A stretch of 64,000 nt of DNA from Gallionellaceae bacterium (GTDB taxonomy: Bacteria > Pseudomonadota > Gammaproteobacteria > Burkholderiales > Gallionellaceae), in assembly GCA_030823955.1 (NCBI GenBank), contig JAVBYO010000004.1, positions 62,001 through 126,000 of the forward strand. The letters run 5' to 3'. The position numbers and the translations under genes were made by a program. Shown in pieces: positions 27,132-36,281 of the stretch. Position 1 is the stretch's first letter; each line of letters begins with the position of its first letter. The notes under the pieces were generated by a model. That model did not search any database and was not told where the DNA came from. It was given only the letters and a program-made list of their open reading frames with translations.

Positions 27132-29501
27132 ATGAGTACCCAAGCCACGCCCTTGTCTCCCGATGAAGTCAAAAATATCCACGCTTACTGGCGTGCCTGT
27201 AACTATCTGGCCGCGGGGATGATTTATCTGCGCGAAAACCCGCTATTAAAAGAACCTCTCAAACCCGAACACATCAAGAACCGTTTGCTCGGTCACTGGG
27301 GCGCCAGCCCCGGCTTGGCATTCACTTACATCCACATGAACCGTCTGATCAACAAATACGATCTGGATGCGATCTTTATGGCGGGCCCCGGGCACGGCGC
27401 CCCCGGCGTACTGGGGCCGGTATATCTGGAAGGCCGCTACAGTGAGGTGTATCCAAACAAGGGCGAGAACGAAGAAGGTATGCGCCAGTTCTTCAAGGAA
27501 TTCTCATTCCCCGGCGGTATCGGCAGCCATTGCACACCGGAGACACCCGGTTCCATCCATGAAGGCGGTGAACTCGGTTACAGCGTGTCGCATGCGTTCG
27601 GCGCAGCCTATGACAATCCCGACTTGATCGTGACCGTGATGGTGGGCGACGGTGAATCCGAGACCGCGCCGCTGGCGACCTCGTGGCACTCTAACAAATT
27701 CCTCAATCCGATTCGCGACGGTGCGGTGCTGCCGGTGCTGCACCTGAACGGCTACAAGATCAACAACCCGACCATCCTGTCGCGCATCTCGCACGAAGAG
27801 TTGGAGAACCTGTTCAAGGGTTACGGCTGGACGCCCTACTTCGTCGAAGGCAGCGACCCGGAGACCATGCACCAAGCGATGGCCGCCACAATGGAAGCCT
27901 GTGTGCTGGAAATCCGCCGCATCCAGGCCGAAGCTCGTAGCAGCGGCAAGCCTATCCGTCCACGCTGGCCGATGATCGTGCTGCGTTCACCCAAGGGCTG
28001 GACCGGCCCGAAGGAAGTGGACGGCAAAAAAGTCGAAGGCTTCTGGCGCGCGCACCAAGTGCCGATCGGCGATGTGAAAACACCTGAGCATTTCGCTAAG
28101 CTGGAAGAATGGCTGAAGAGTTACAAGGCGTCCGAACTGTTCGACGAGAGCGGTGCCTTGCGCCCGGAACTGAAAGCATTGGCACCAAAAGGCAACCGCC
28201 GCATGAGTGCGAACCATCACGCCAACGGCGGCTTGTTGCGCAAAGCGCTGCATATGCCGAACTGCAAGGATTACGCCATCGAGGTGAAGAAACCCGGCAC
28301 GACCACCGCCGAGAACACCCGTCCGCTGGGCAAGTTCCTGCGCGACATCATGCGCGACAACATGACCAACTTCCGCGTGTTCGGCCCGGACGAGAACAGC
28401 TCGAACAAACTGGACAATGTGTATGAAGTGAGCAAGAAGACCTGGCTGGCGGATTACCTGCCGGAAGACGCGGGCGGTGGCGAACTGTCGCCGGATGGCC
28501 GCGTGATGGAGATGCTGTCCGAACATACGCTGGAAGGCTGGCTGGAAGGTTATCTGCTCACCGGCCGCCACGGCTTCTTCTCCACCTACGAAGCGTTTGT
28601 GCATGTCATCGACTCGATGTTCAACCAACACGCCAAGTGGCTGGCCATGTCCAAAGACGTGCCTTGGCGCGCACCCGTTTCTTCGCTGAACCTGCTCATC
28701 ACTTCCACCGTATGGCGTCAGGATCACAACGGCTTCACCCACCAAGACCCCGGCTTCCTCGACGTGGTGGTAAACAAGAGTCCTGAAGTGACACGCATCT
28801 ATCTGCCACCCGATGTGAACTGCCTGCTGTCGGTCGCCGATCACTGCCTGAAGAGCACCGACTACATCAACGTGATTGTGTGCGATAAACAGAAACACTT
28901 GCAGTTCCTGGACATGGATGCCGCCACCAAACACTGCACCAAAGGTATCGGCATCTGGGATTGGGCTTGCAACGACCAGGGTTCGGAGCCGGATGTGGTC
29001 ATCGCCAGTGCCGGCGACATCCCGACCAAAGAAGCTCTGGCTGCCGTGGTACTGTTGCGCGAAAATTTCCCCGATTTGAAGATACGTTTCATCAACGTGG
29101 TCGACCTGTATAAATTGACCCCGGCCAGCGAACACCCGCACGGTCTGACAGACAAAGATTTCGACAGTCTGTTCACCAAAGACAAGCCGGTGATGTTTAA
29201 CTTCCACGGCTACCCTTGGCTGATCCACCGCTTGGCTTACCGTCGTAACAACCACAAGAACTGGCATGTGCGCGGTTACAAGGAAAAAGGCAGCATCAAC
29301 ACCCCGCTGGAACTGGCGATCCAGAACCAGATCGACCGCTTCAGCTTGGTGATCGACGTGATCGACCGCAATCCGGCGTTGCATGTCGCCGGAGCACATG
29401 TCAAAGAGAAGATGCTGAACCGTCAGATCGAGTGCCGCAACTATGCCTACGAACACGGTATCGATCTGCCGGAAGTCGACAACTGGACATGGCCTTTCTA
29501 A
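27132..29501 (+). CDS. xfp: Xylulose-5-phosphate/fructose-6-phosphate phosphoketolase
   Basis: A 789-residue thiamine diphosphate enzyme that splits xylulose 5-phosphate (or fructose 6-phosphate) with phosphate into acetyl phosphate and glyceraldehyde 3-phosphate (or erythrose 4-phosphate). Signatures: [33 protein letters not shown], the ThDP/Mg motif VMVGDGESE, and C-terminal [13 protein letters not shown]. ATGs at 27123 and 27132 are both in frame; AAGGA is eight bases before 27132, so the second is preferred. Its product feeds acetate kinase downstream. Divergent from the FIST gene across 248 bases that must hold both promoters. Confidence 0.96.
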   Translation: MSTQATPLSPDEVKNIHAYWRACNYLAAGMIYLRENPLLKEPLKPEHIKNRLLGHWGASPGLAFTYIHMNRLINKYDLDAIFMAGPGHGAPGVLGPVYLEGRYSEVYPNKGENEEGMRQFFKEFSFPGGIGSHCTPETPGSIHEGGELGYSVSHAFGAAYDNPDLIVTVMVGDGESETAPLATSWHSNKFLNPIRDGAVLPVLHLNGYKINNPTILSRISHEELENLFKGYGWTPYFVEGSDPETMHQAMAATMEACVLEIRRIQAEARSSGKPIRPRWPMIVLRSPKGWTGPKEVDGKKVEGFWRAHQVPIGDVKTPEHFAKLEEWLKSYKASELFDESGALRPELKALAPKGNRRMSANHHANGGLLRKALHMPNCKDYAIEVKKPGTTTAENTRPLGKFLRDIMRDNMTNFRVFGPDENSSNKLDNVYEVSKKTWLADYLPEDAGGGELSPDGRVMEMLSEHTLEGWLEGYLLTGRHGFFSTYEAFVHVIDSMFNQHAKWLAMSKDVPWRAPVSSLNLLITSTVWRQDHNGFTHQDPGFLDVVVNKSPEVTRIYLPPDVNCLLSVADHCLKSTDYINVIVCDKQKHLQFLDMDAATKHCTKGIGIWDWACNDQGSEPDVVIASAGDIPTKEALAAVVLLRENFPDLKIRFINVVDLYKLTPASEHPHGLTDKDFDSLFTKDKPVMFNFHGYPWLIHRLAYRRNNHKNWHVRGYKEKGSINTPLELAIQNQIDRFSLVIDVIDRNPALHVAGAHVKEKMLNRQIECRNYAYEHGIDLPEVDNWTWPF

Positions 29502-29507
29502 ACTCGG

Positions 29508-29587
29508 GAAGGGGGAAGGATAAAGGGGAAAGGGTAAAACCTCCGCTGTTACCCTTGAGCGACGAAGGAGCGATCCCTTCCCCCTTC
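29508..29587. repeat. Nested purine/pyrimidine inverted repeat between xfp and ackA
   Basis: A 12-base purine arm (29508-29519) is perfectly complementary to 29576-29587, and inside it an 8-bp stem (29530-29537 with 29549-29556) is also perfect. The left side contains four runs of three to five G within about 30 bases. Transcribed on the plus strand this could form a long two-part hairpin just upstream of ackA, or a G-quadruplex. Confidence 0.65.
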
Positions 29588-29607
29588 TCTCTTCTCAGAT
29601 CGTTAAG

Positions 29608-30663
29608 ATGAAATCCATTCTCACCATCAACAGCGGCTCGTCATCGATCAAGGCCAGCCTGTTCGATACGGACGGTTCGCGGCGCAATTTTCGCTACGAG
29701 CACTTGCGCGACCACGGGCCTGCGTTCGACCAATTGATGTGTGACCTGCACGGACATACACCCGACATTATCGGCCATCGTTTCGTGCATGGCGGAGAGA
29801 TCGTCGATGCGGCACGCCTGGTAGACGCCACAGAACGTGCTCGGCTGGAGAGTATCGTCCATCTTGCCCCCTTGCATCTGCCGGGGAACCTGATGGGGCT
29901 GGATCTGTGCGCACGCCGCTTCGACGTTCCGCAAGTCGCCTGCTTCGATACCGCTTTCCATACCACGATGCCTGAACTGGCAAAACGCCTGCCGATTCCC
30001 CGTGAACTCGGCCTGCGCCGTTTTGGATTCCATGGACTGAACTACGCCTATATCGCGACTTGCTTGCCCGCCGCTCTGGGTGCGGCCTCCTCCGGCAAGA
30101 TCATCATCGCCCATCTGGGTAGCGGGGCCAGCCTGTGTCTGCTGCATGCGTTAAGATCGGCGGATACCACGATGGGTTACACCCCCGCCGGCGGAATTAC
30201 GATGGGCACCCGCAGCGGCGACCTCGACCCCGGTGTCATCTTGGAACTGAGCAAACGTTACGACAGCACCGAACTGAGTGACCTGATCTTCCATCGGATG
30301 GGGTTGCTTGCCCTTTCCGACGGGGAAAGCAGTGAGATGAGCGAACTGCTGACCAGCGCTACCATCTCAGCCGGTTTCGCCGTAGACTATTTCTGCGCCC
30401 AGGTACGTGCCTCCATCGGTAGTCTCGCGGCAAAAGCTGGAGGGATGGATGCACTCGTATTCACCGGGGGAATAGGTGAACATGCTGCGGAGATAAGGGA
30501 AAAGATCTGTGCGCCCTTGGCTTTCCTAGGTGTCGCATTGGATAACGAGCGCAACCGCTCCGCAACTGGCCGAATCGAATCTACAGGCAGCAAACCGGTG
30601 CTGATCATTCCGGCCGATGAAGAATCCATGATCCGGTCACTATGCCAATTTTTTATAGACTGA
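29608..30663 (+). CDS. ackA: Acetate kinase (short form)
   Basis: Transfers phosphate from acetyl phosphate to ADP, giving acetate and ATP. Motifs of the ASKHA acetate kinase family: NSGSSSIKASLF near the N-terminus, HRFVHGG (substrate Arg), FDTAFH, HLGSGASL, TRSGDLDPG, FTGGIGEHAAEIR, and PADEESMI. At 351 residues it is about 45-50 shorter than typical AckA, though both ends and all named motifs are present. It begins 106 bases after xfp with no obvious Shine-Dalgarno, so it may be read by coupling or structure-dependent initiation. No phosphotransacetylase is nearby, which fits acetyl phosphate coming from phosphoketolase. Confidence 0.93.
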   Translation: MKSILTINSGSSSIKASLFDTDGSRRNFRYEHLRDHGPAFDQLMCDLHGHTPDIIGHRFVHGGEIVDAARLVDATERARLESIVHLAPLHLPGNLMGLDLCARRFDVPQVACFDTAFHTTMPELAKRLPIPRELGLRRFGFHGLNYAYIATCLPAALGAASSGKIIIAHLGSGASLCLLHALRSADTTMGYTPAGGITMGTRSGDLDPGVILELSKRYDSTELSDLIFHRMGLLALSDGESSEMSELLTSATISAGFAVDYFCAQVRASIGSLAAKAGGMDALVFTGGIGEHAAEIREKICAPLAFLGVALDNERNRSATGRIESTGSKPVLIIPADEESMIRSLCQFFID

Positions 30664-30676
30664 ACTCGAGAACATC

Positions 30677-30934
30677 ATGAACACCCCTCAGACAACCCCG
30701 GAACGCCGGGAAAATCTCCGCGTACGCGAGGTCTTCGTACAGGCCTGCACCTTGATCTCCCCGGTGATTGCCGCGAACGACACCATCAAGACCGTCTCCA
30801 ACTTCGCGATGGCACATATGCTGTCGGAGCATTTCCCCGAACTCTCCGCCACCGAGGTTCATATCGTCATTGTGACCGCGGAAAAATTACACCGCGAACA
30901 ACGGTTACAGGCGATCCTGCATAAAAAAGGCTGA
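30677..30934 (+). CDS. Small unknown protein (85 residues) after ackA
   Basis: Not recognised. Starts 13 bases after the ackA stop with GAGAAC six bases before the ATG, and ends inside a terminator stem. The product is soluble, mixed-charge and mostly helical in appearance (LRVREVFVQACTLISPVIAA, then FAMAHMLSEHFPELSATEVH), without signal peptide, membrane segment or zinc motif. Position suggests a role tied to phosphoketolase/acetate kinase or to the convergent glycogen phosphorylase. Confidence 0.65.
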   Translation: MNTPQTTPERRENLRVREVFVQACTLISPVIAANDTIKTVSNFAMAHMLSEHFPELSATEVHIVIVTAEKLHREQRLQAILHKKG

Positions 30935-30958
30935 TCCCGCTTCGGGACCAGCCTTTTT
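30924..30958. terminator. Bidirectional terminator between orf85 and glycogen phosphorylase 2
   Basis: A-rich left arm plus GGCTG and TCCCG pair with CGGGA and CAGCC plus T5 (one A/C mismatch, short CTT loop). Poly-A on one side and poly-T on the other allow termination from both directions, serving xfp-ackA-orf85 and the convergent glgP. The orf85 stop codon lies in the stem. Confidence 0.85.
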
Positions 30959-30975
30959 CTTTCGTCTCTTTTCCG

Positions 30976-33450
30976 TTATTTTTGTCCGACTGGTTTCACA
31001 TCCCATATCTCTCTGGCGTATTGCGCGATGGTGCGATCACTGGAGAACTTGCCCATGTTAGCCACATTAAGAATGGATTTCTTCACCCAGGTGTCCTGAT
31101 CCCGATAGGCCGCATCGACCTCGGCCTGACAGGCGATGTATGAAGCATAATCGGCCAGCAACAGGTATTTATCACCGTGGTGCAACAGATTGTCGATGAT
31201 CGGCTTGAAACGTGCCGGTTCGCTCGGTGAGAAGAACCCCGAACCTATCATGTCCAACACTTCGCGCAATTCAGCATTGCCATCGTAATATGCGCCGGGC
31301 TGATGACCTCTGGCCTGTATCTCCGCGACCTGATCCGTGGTCAAACCGAAGATGAAGATGTTTTCCCATCCCACTTCCTCGCCGATCTCGATGTTCGCGC
31401 CGTCCAGCGTACCGATAGTCAGCGCGCCGTTCAATGCCAGCTTCATATTGCCGGTACCGGAGGCTTCTGTTCCGGCGGTCGATATCTGTTCGGACAAATC
31501 AGCCGCAGGCACGATGATCTCGGCCGTGGAGACATCGTAGTTGGGGATGAAAACGACCTTCAGTCTGCCTGCCACTTGCGGGTCATTGTTCACGACATCG
31601 GCGACATCATTGATGAGCTTGATGATGAGTTTGGCCACGGCATAACCCGGTGCCGCCTTGCCGCCGAAGATGACGGTACGCGGTACACAATCCCCCCCGC
31701 GGCGGATACGGTTATACAGCGTGACTATATGCAGCACATTGAGCAGTTGCCGCTTATATTCGTGGATACGTTTGATCTGCACATCGAACAACGAATCGAC
31801 GTTCACATCGAGGCCCAATTTGTGTTTGATCAAACCGACCAGACGCTGCTTGTTGGCCCGTTTGATCGCCGCATACTGTGCGCGGAAGCTGGCATTTTCG
31901 ACAAGCGGGATGAGTGCCTTAAGCTGGCTCAGATCCTTTAACCAGCTTTTACCGATATTCGAATTGATTAGCTCGGCCAATTGCGTGTTAGCCTGATTCA
32001 ACCAGCGGCGCGGCGTGATGCCATTGGTCATGTTGACGATCTTGCCCGGATAGAGCCGGTCGAAATCGGCGAATATCGTCTGCCGCATCAGTTGCGTATG
32101 GATCGCCGCCACCCCGTTCACCTTGTGGCTGCCTACGATGGCGAGATGTGCCATGCGGATGCGTTTCCCCCCCTCCTCCCCGATGATCGACATGCGACGC
32201 AACAAGTCGTTCTCTCCGGGAAAATGATGGCGTACCTCTTCCAGGAATCGATGATTGATCTCGTAAATGAGTTGCATGTGCCGTGGCAGGATGTTCTCGA
32301 ACATCGCCACCGGCCATGTCTCCAGTGCCTCCGGCATCAGGGTGTGGTTGGTATAGGAGAAGGTATGCCGCGTGATGTCCCAGGCTTTTTCCCACGGAAC
32401 GTGGTGCAGGTCGACCAACACACGCATCAGTTCGGCAATGGCGATAGCCGGGTGTGTATCGTTCAACTGGATCGCCACTTTGTTTGGCAGTTCGTCAAAG
32501 TGGTCGTGGTCCTTAAGATAGCGAGTCAGGATGTCCTGCAATGACGCACAGGTGAAGAAATATTGCTGTTTCAGGCGCAGCTCATGCCCCATCTGGGTCG
32601 AGTCATTCGGATACAGCACTTTTGAGAGATTCTCGGAGCGGTCTTTATCCTCTACCGCTTTGATGTAGTTGCCCTGGTTGAAATAGCCCAGGTCAAAATC
32701 GCGCGAGGATTTAGCCGCCCACAGTCGCATGTTGTTCACCGTGCGCGTCCCGTATCCGGGAATGGGGGTATCGTGCGCCATCGCCATCACATCGTCGGTG
32801 TCCATCCAGTGGTGACGCACCACACCGTTCTCATCCTTATATTCGGCTACGTGACCGTGGAACTTCACCTGATACAGCACCTCAGGACGGCCAAACTCCC
32901 AGGGATTGCCATAACGCAGCCAGTTGTCCGGATGTTCGATTTGGCGGCCTTCCTCGATATGCTGCTGGAACATGCCGTATTCGTAACGAATACCGTATCC
33001 GTATCCGGGCAGATCCAGTGTCGCCATTGAATCGAGGAAACAGGCTGCCAAACGCCCCAGACCTCCGTTGCCGAGAGCAGCGTCGTATTCCACGTCACGC
33101 GCAGCTTCCAACTCCACACCCAAGTCGTGTAATGCTTCGCGCGTCGCCTGATCCATTTCCAAATTGTGCAGGCTATTCATCAGGGCGCGTCCCATCAGAA
33201 ATTCCATCGACAGGTAATAGACGCGTTTCACATTCCCTTCGTAATAACTGCTCATGGTCTGCATCCAGCGATCGATCAAACGATCCCGCACGACATAAGC
33301 GGAAGCCATGAACCAGTCGCGGTCAGTCGCGGTGAGTGCGTCTTTTCCAACCGAATAGATCAGGCGCTCATCCAGCGCATCCCTGATCGAATTCCTGTCA
33401 AAGGCCTTTTCCAAATGGCATACCAACGCCTTCTTTGATTTTATCGCCAT
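30976..33450 (-). CDS. glgP: Glycogen phosphorylase (copy 2)
   Basis: An 824-residue PLP-dependent phosphorylase with the lysine motif EASGTGNMKLALNGALTIGT and the glycine-rich GNGGLGRLAACFLDSMATLD. It is clearly related to copy 1 but diverged throughout, so it is an old paralogue rather than a recent duplicate; different regulation or substrate (maltodextrin versus glycogen) is possible. Its ATG at 33450 has an excellent AGGAGGAG site. It lies next to, and convergent with, xfp-ackA-orf85, where released glucose 1-phosphate could supply phosphoketolase substrates. The 221 bases upstream (33451-33671) are taken as its promoter; I see no clear motif. Confidence 0.95.
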   Translation of the reverse strand: MAIKSKKALVCHLEKAFDRNSIRDALDERLIYSVGKDALTATDRDWFMASAYVVRDRLIDRWMQTMSSYYEGNVKRVYYLSMEFLMGRALMNSLHNLEMDQATREALHDLGVELEAARDVEYDAALGNGGLGRLAACFLDSMATLDLPGYGYGIRYEYGMFQQHIEEGRQIEHPDNWLRYGNPWEFGRPEVLYQVKFHGHVAEYKDENGVVRHHWMDTDDVMAMAHDTPIPGYGTRTVNNMRLWAAKSSRDFDLGYFNQGNYIKAVEDKDRSENLSKVLYPNDSTQMGHELRLKQQYFFTCASLQDILTRYLKDHDHFDELPNKVAIQLNDTHPAIAIAELMRVLVDLHHVPWEKAWDITRHTFSYTNHTLMPEALETWPVAMFENILPRHMQLIYEINHRFLEEVRHHFPGENDLLRRMSIIGEEGGKRIRMAHLAIVGSHKVNGVAAIHTQLMRQTIFADFDRLYPGKIVNMTNGITPRRWLNQANTQLAELINSNIGKSWLKDLSQLKALIPLVENASFRAQYAAIKRANKQRLVGLIKHKLGLDVNVDSLFDVQIKRIHEYKRQLLNVLHIVTLYNRIRRGGDCVPRTVIFGGKAAPGYAVAKLIIKLINDVADVVNNDPQVAGRLKVVFIPNYDVSTAEIIVPAADLSEQISTAGTEASGTGNMKLALNGALTIGTLDGANIEIGEEVGWENIFIFGLTTDQVAEIQARGHQPGAYYDGNAELREVLDMIGSGFFSPSEPARFKPIIDNLLHHGDKYLLLADYASYIACQAEVDAAYRDQDTWVKKSILNVANMGKFSSDRTIAQYAREIWDVKPVGQK

Positions 33451-33671
33451 GATTCAACTCCTCCTGGTTAATCCAACTGCTTATTATGTGCAATACGAGC
33501 GCTGTTACAGCCATCTACTGCGCAAGCAGGTGGTCGGACGGCGCGGATAAAGCAGATGAACTGCCGGACACTGTCCGGCATTGAAATGTAGAAAAGTTCA
33601 GAGAGATGATTGGCTGCGCTGGCTTCCATAGCTGTATGGTAAACCCGATTGAGCCGTCAGTGCAGTATTCG

Positions 33672-34247
33672 TTATTTGTATTTGCGGAATTGCCCGACCA
33701 CGATACCGAAGATTTCGAGGTCACCTTTCGGACGGATAACCGGATAGGCCGGATTGGCCGGCAACAGGACGAACTGGCCTTTTTCACTACCGAGCGTCTT
33801 CAGGGTGAATTCGTTGTCGACGATAGCGATGACCATGTCACCGATATTAGCCGGCCCCCGTTTTTCTACCACGACCGTGTCACCTGGCATGATGCCGGCA
33901 TCGATCATGGAATCACCTTTGACGTTGATCAACACCGTACTGGATGGGCTTTCGACCAGGTATTCGTCAATGGTGAGGGTATCGTAACGGGCATCATCCG
34001 CTGCTCTGGGAGCGCCGGCCTGGACACTGTCAAAGATGGGACGTTCAAAGAAGCGTCTACCCGGCTTAAGGCGCTTTTCCGGGGTGGACTCAAGAAAGCC
34101 CTGTAATTTGAGCCGCGCGATCAGGGCCGCCACTGGGGATTTGGATTTCAGCCCCAATAACGACATGATGGTAGAGTACGGCGGCAACACGTTGTTGTCC
34201 GCGTAATAGTCCTGAAGTTTGGCGAGATAATTTGCGTCGTTGCTCAT
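33672..34247 (-). CDS. lexA: LexA-family SOS repressor (short, non-canonical type)
   Basis: A 191-residue repressor with an N-terminal DNA-binding region (about 1-60) and a C-terminal S24 autoprotease domain. Visible are the cleavage bond Ala77-Gly78 in DSVQAGAP, the nucleophile Ser113 in GDSM and the general base Lys150 in EFTLKTL. The N-terminus differs from the textbook betaproteobacterial LexA, and a B. subtilis-like box stands 17 bases upstream of its start. This matches the LexA lineage described for Sideroxydans lithotrophicus and relatives (from memory). Expected to repress DNA-damage genes until RecA-stimulated self-cleavage. An S24 regulator of prophage origin is less likely, as no phage genes are near. 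Confidence 0.88.
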   Translation of the reverse strand: MSNDANYLAKLQDYYADNNVLPPYSTIMSLLGLKSKSPVAALIARLKLQGFLESTPEKRLKPGRRFFERPIFDSVQAGAPRAADDARYDTLTIDEYLVESPSSTVLINVKGDSMIDAGIMPGDTVVVEKRGPANIGDMVIAIVDNEFTLKTLGSEKGQFVLLPANPAYPVIRPKGDLEIFGIVVGQFRKYK

Positions 34248-34263
34248 GGGTCGGTAAGATATA

Positions 34264-34275
34264 GAACGAACGTTC
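34264..34275. promoter_or_regulatory. LexA binding site (GAAC-N4-GTTC type)
   Basis: GAACGAACGTTC lies between the divergent lexA (start 34247) and parE (start 34317). It fits the B. subtilis-like LexA consensus CGAACRNRYGTTYC except for the first base. Its location in the lexA promoter implies autoregulation. Confidence 0.82.
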
Positions 34276-34316
34276 CCGAGTCAACACCGAAATTCAGTTT
34301 TACCCATACGAAGAAA

Positions 34317-36281
34317 ATGGCCAACAATAAATACGACGAATCCAGCTTCAAAGTTCTGCGCGGTCTTGAACCGGTGCGCCAGCGCCCGGGGATGTATACC
34401 AATCTCGAATCTCCCAATCACCTCATCGCCGAAGTCGTGGACAACGCCTGCGACGAGGCCTTGGCGAATTACGCCAAGAACATCAGCGTGATCGCCCATG
34501 CCGACGGCTCGGTGTCAGTGTTGGATGACGGGCGCGGCATTCCGGTCGGTCTGCATCCTGAAGAAGGCGTGGCGGTGGTCGAGGTGGCGTTCACGGTGCT
34601 GCACTCGGGCGGCAAGTTCGACAAGGATTCCGGCGGCGCGTACAAATTCGCGGGCGGTTTGCACGGTGTCGGCGTGGCGGTGACCAACGCGCTTTCCACT
34701 AAAGTTGAAGTGACGGTTTTCCGCGATGGCGGCGAGCATTTCATTCGTTTCATCAACGGTGTTGCCGCAGCACCGGTAACGCGTGTCGGCGATTGTCCGA
34801 AGAAGCGCAGCGGCACGATGGTGCGCGCTTGGCCAGACCCTAAATACTTCGACGTGCCCAATGTCATCCTGCCGCAACTGGAGCGCTCTTTGCGCTCCAA
34901 GGCGGTGTTACTACCCGGCGTGAACGTTACATTGTTCACCGAAAAAACCGGTGAGACGCGCGTCTGGTCTTACCCCGACGGGCTGCGCGGTTACCTGAAT
35001 GAAGCGATGGCGGAACAGGAAATGGCAGTCCCGATCTTCGCCATGGAAAAATTCATCCCCAAGGGCGGTGACAGTGGTTATGCCGAAGGCGAAGGTGCGG
35101 CCTGGGCGATCGTGTGGTCTACCGAAGGTGCGGTGGTGCGCGAATCCTACGTCAACCTCATCCCCACTTGGTCGGGCGGAACACACGATTCCGGCCTGCG
35201 CGACGGTGTGTTTAATGCAGTGAAGAGTTTCGCCGAGTTGCACGGCCTGCTGCCCAAGGGCGTGAAGCTGGTGCCGGAAGACGTGTTCTCGCGCGCCAGT
35301 TTTGTGTTGTCGGCGAAAGTGCTTGATCCGCAATTCCAGGGACAGACCAAAGACAAACTCGTTTCGCGCGATGCCCTGCGTCTGGTCTCGCTGATGGTGA
35401 AAGACCCGCTCGACCTATGGCTGAACGAGCATATCGAGTTCGGCAAACGCATCACCGAACTCGCCATCCAGCAGGCACAGAGCCGTTTGCGTTCAGCACA
35501 AAAAGTGGAAAAGAAAAAAGGTTCTTCCGTTGCGGTATTGCCCGGCAAGCTGACCGATTGCAGCTCCAGCGACCCGACCCGCACCGAACTGTTTCTGGTC
35601 GAGGGCGACTCCGCCGGCGGCTCCGCCAAACAGGGGCGCAACAAAGAGTTTCAGGCCGTGCTGCCCTTGCGCGGCAAGGTGCTCAACACTTTCGAGGTGG
35701 AAAAGGACCGCCTGTTCGCCAATAATGAAATCCACGACATCGCGGTTGCCATCGGCGTAGATCCGCACGGGCCGGATGAGGCGGTGGATTTGTCCGGCAT
35801 GCGTTACAACGGCATCTACATCATGGCCGATGCGGACGTGGACGGCGCGCACATCTCCACCCTGCTGCTGACTTTGTTCTTCCGCCACTTCTACCAAGTG
35901 GTACTCGCAGGAAAGATCTATCTGGCGCAACCGCCGCTGTTCCGTGTGGACGTTCCCGCACAAGGCAAGAAACCGATTCGTAAAATTTACGCGCTCAATG
36001 AAGGCGAACTGCTAGGCATCGAAGACCGCTTGCGTCAGGAGAAAGTGCGCGAAGGCAGTTGGTCGATCTCACGCTTCAAAGGCTTGGGTGAAATGAACGC
36101 CGAACAACTGTGGGACACCACGCTCAACCCCGACACGCGCCGCTCGCTGCGCGTCAATGTCGCCGCCGTACCGTATAAAGAGAATATGGACATGTTCAAC
36201 ATGCTGATGGGTAAACACGAAGCCTCAACGCGCCGCGCGTGGCTGGAGTATCACGGCAATGAAGTTGAGGGAGATATCTGA
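34317..36281 (+). CDS. parE: DNA topoisomerase IV subunit B
   Basis: A 654-residue type IIA topoisomerase ATPase subunit that decatenates daughter chromosomes with ParC. GHKL ATPase domain at the N-terminus ([12 protein letters not shown] with the catalytic Glu/Asn region, [21 protein letters not shown]), transducer domain, then the TOPRIM part with [18 protein letters not shown] and DADVDGAHI. Length and the absence of the large GyrB insert favour ParE over GyrB. Stop and parC start overlap (TGATG). It is divergent from lexA across 69 bases. Confidence 0.94.
   Translation: MANNKYDESSFKVLRGLEPVRQRPGMYTNLESPNHLIAEVVDNACDEALANYAKNISVIAHADGSVSVLDDGRGIPVGLHPEEGVAVVEVAFTVLHSGGKFDKDSGGAYKFAGGLHGVGVAVTNALSTKVEVTVFRDGGEHFIRFINGVAAAPVTRVGDCPKKRSGTMVRAWPDPKYFDVPNVILPQLERSLRSKAVLLPGVNVTLFTEKTGETRVWSYPDGLRGYLNEAMAEQEMAVPIFAMEKFIPKGGDSGYAEGEGAAWAIVWSTEGAVVRESYVNLIPTWSGGTHDSGLRDGVFNAVKSFAELHGLLPKGVKLVPEDVFSRASFVLSAKVLDPQFQGQTKDKLVSRDALRLVSLMVKDPLDLWLNEHIEFGKRITELAIQQAQSRLRSAQKVEKKKGSSVAVLPGKLTDCSSSDPTRTELFLVEGDSAGGSAKQGRNKEFQAVLPLRGKVLNTFEVEKDRLFANNEIHDIAVAIGVDPHGPDEAVDLSGMRYNGIYIMADADVDGAHISTLLLTLFFRHFYQVVLAGKIYLAQPPLFRVDVPAQGKKPIRKIYALNEGELLGIEDRLRQEKVREGSWSISRFKGLGEMNAEQLWDTTLNPDTRRSLRVNVAAVPYKENMDMFNMLMGKHEASTRRAWLEYHGNEVEGDI

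Noticed and set aside
27987-29456. Long minus-strand ORF (489 codons) opposite phosphoketolase
   Set aside because: Same codon-bias artefact; the phosphoketolase motifs are complete on the plus strand.
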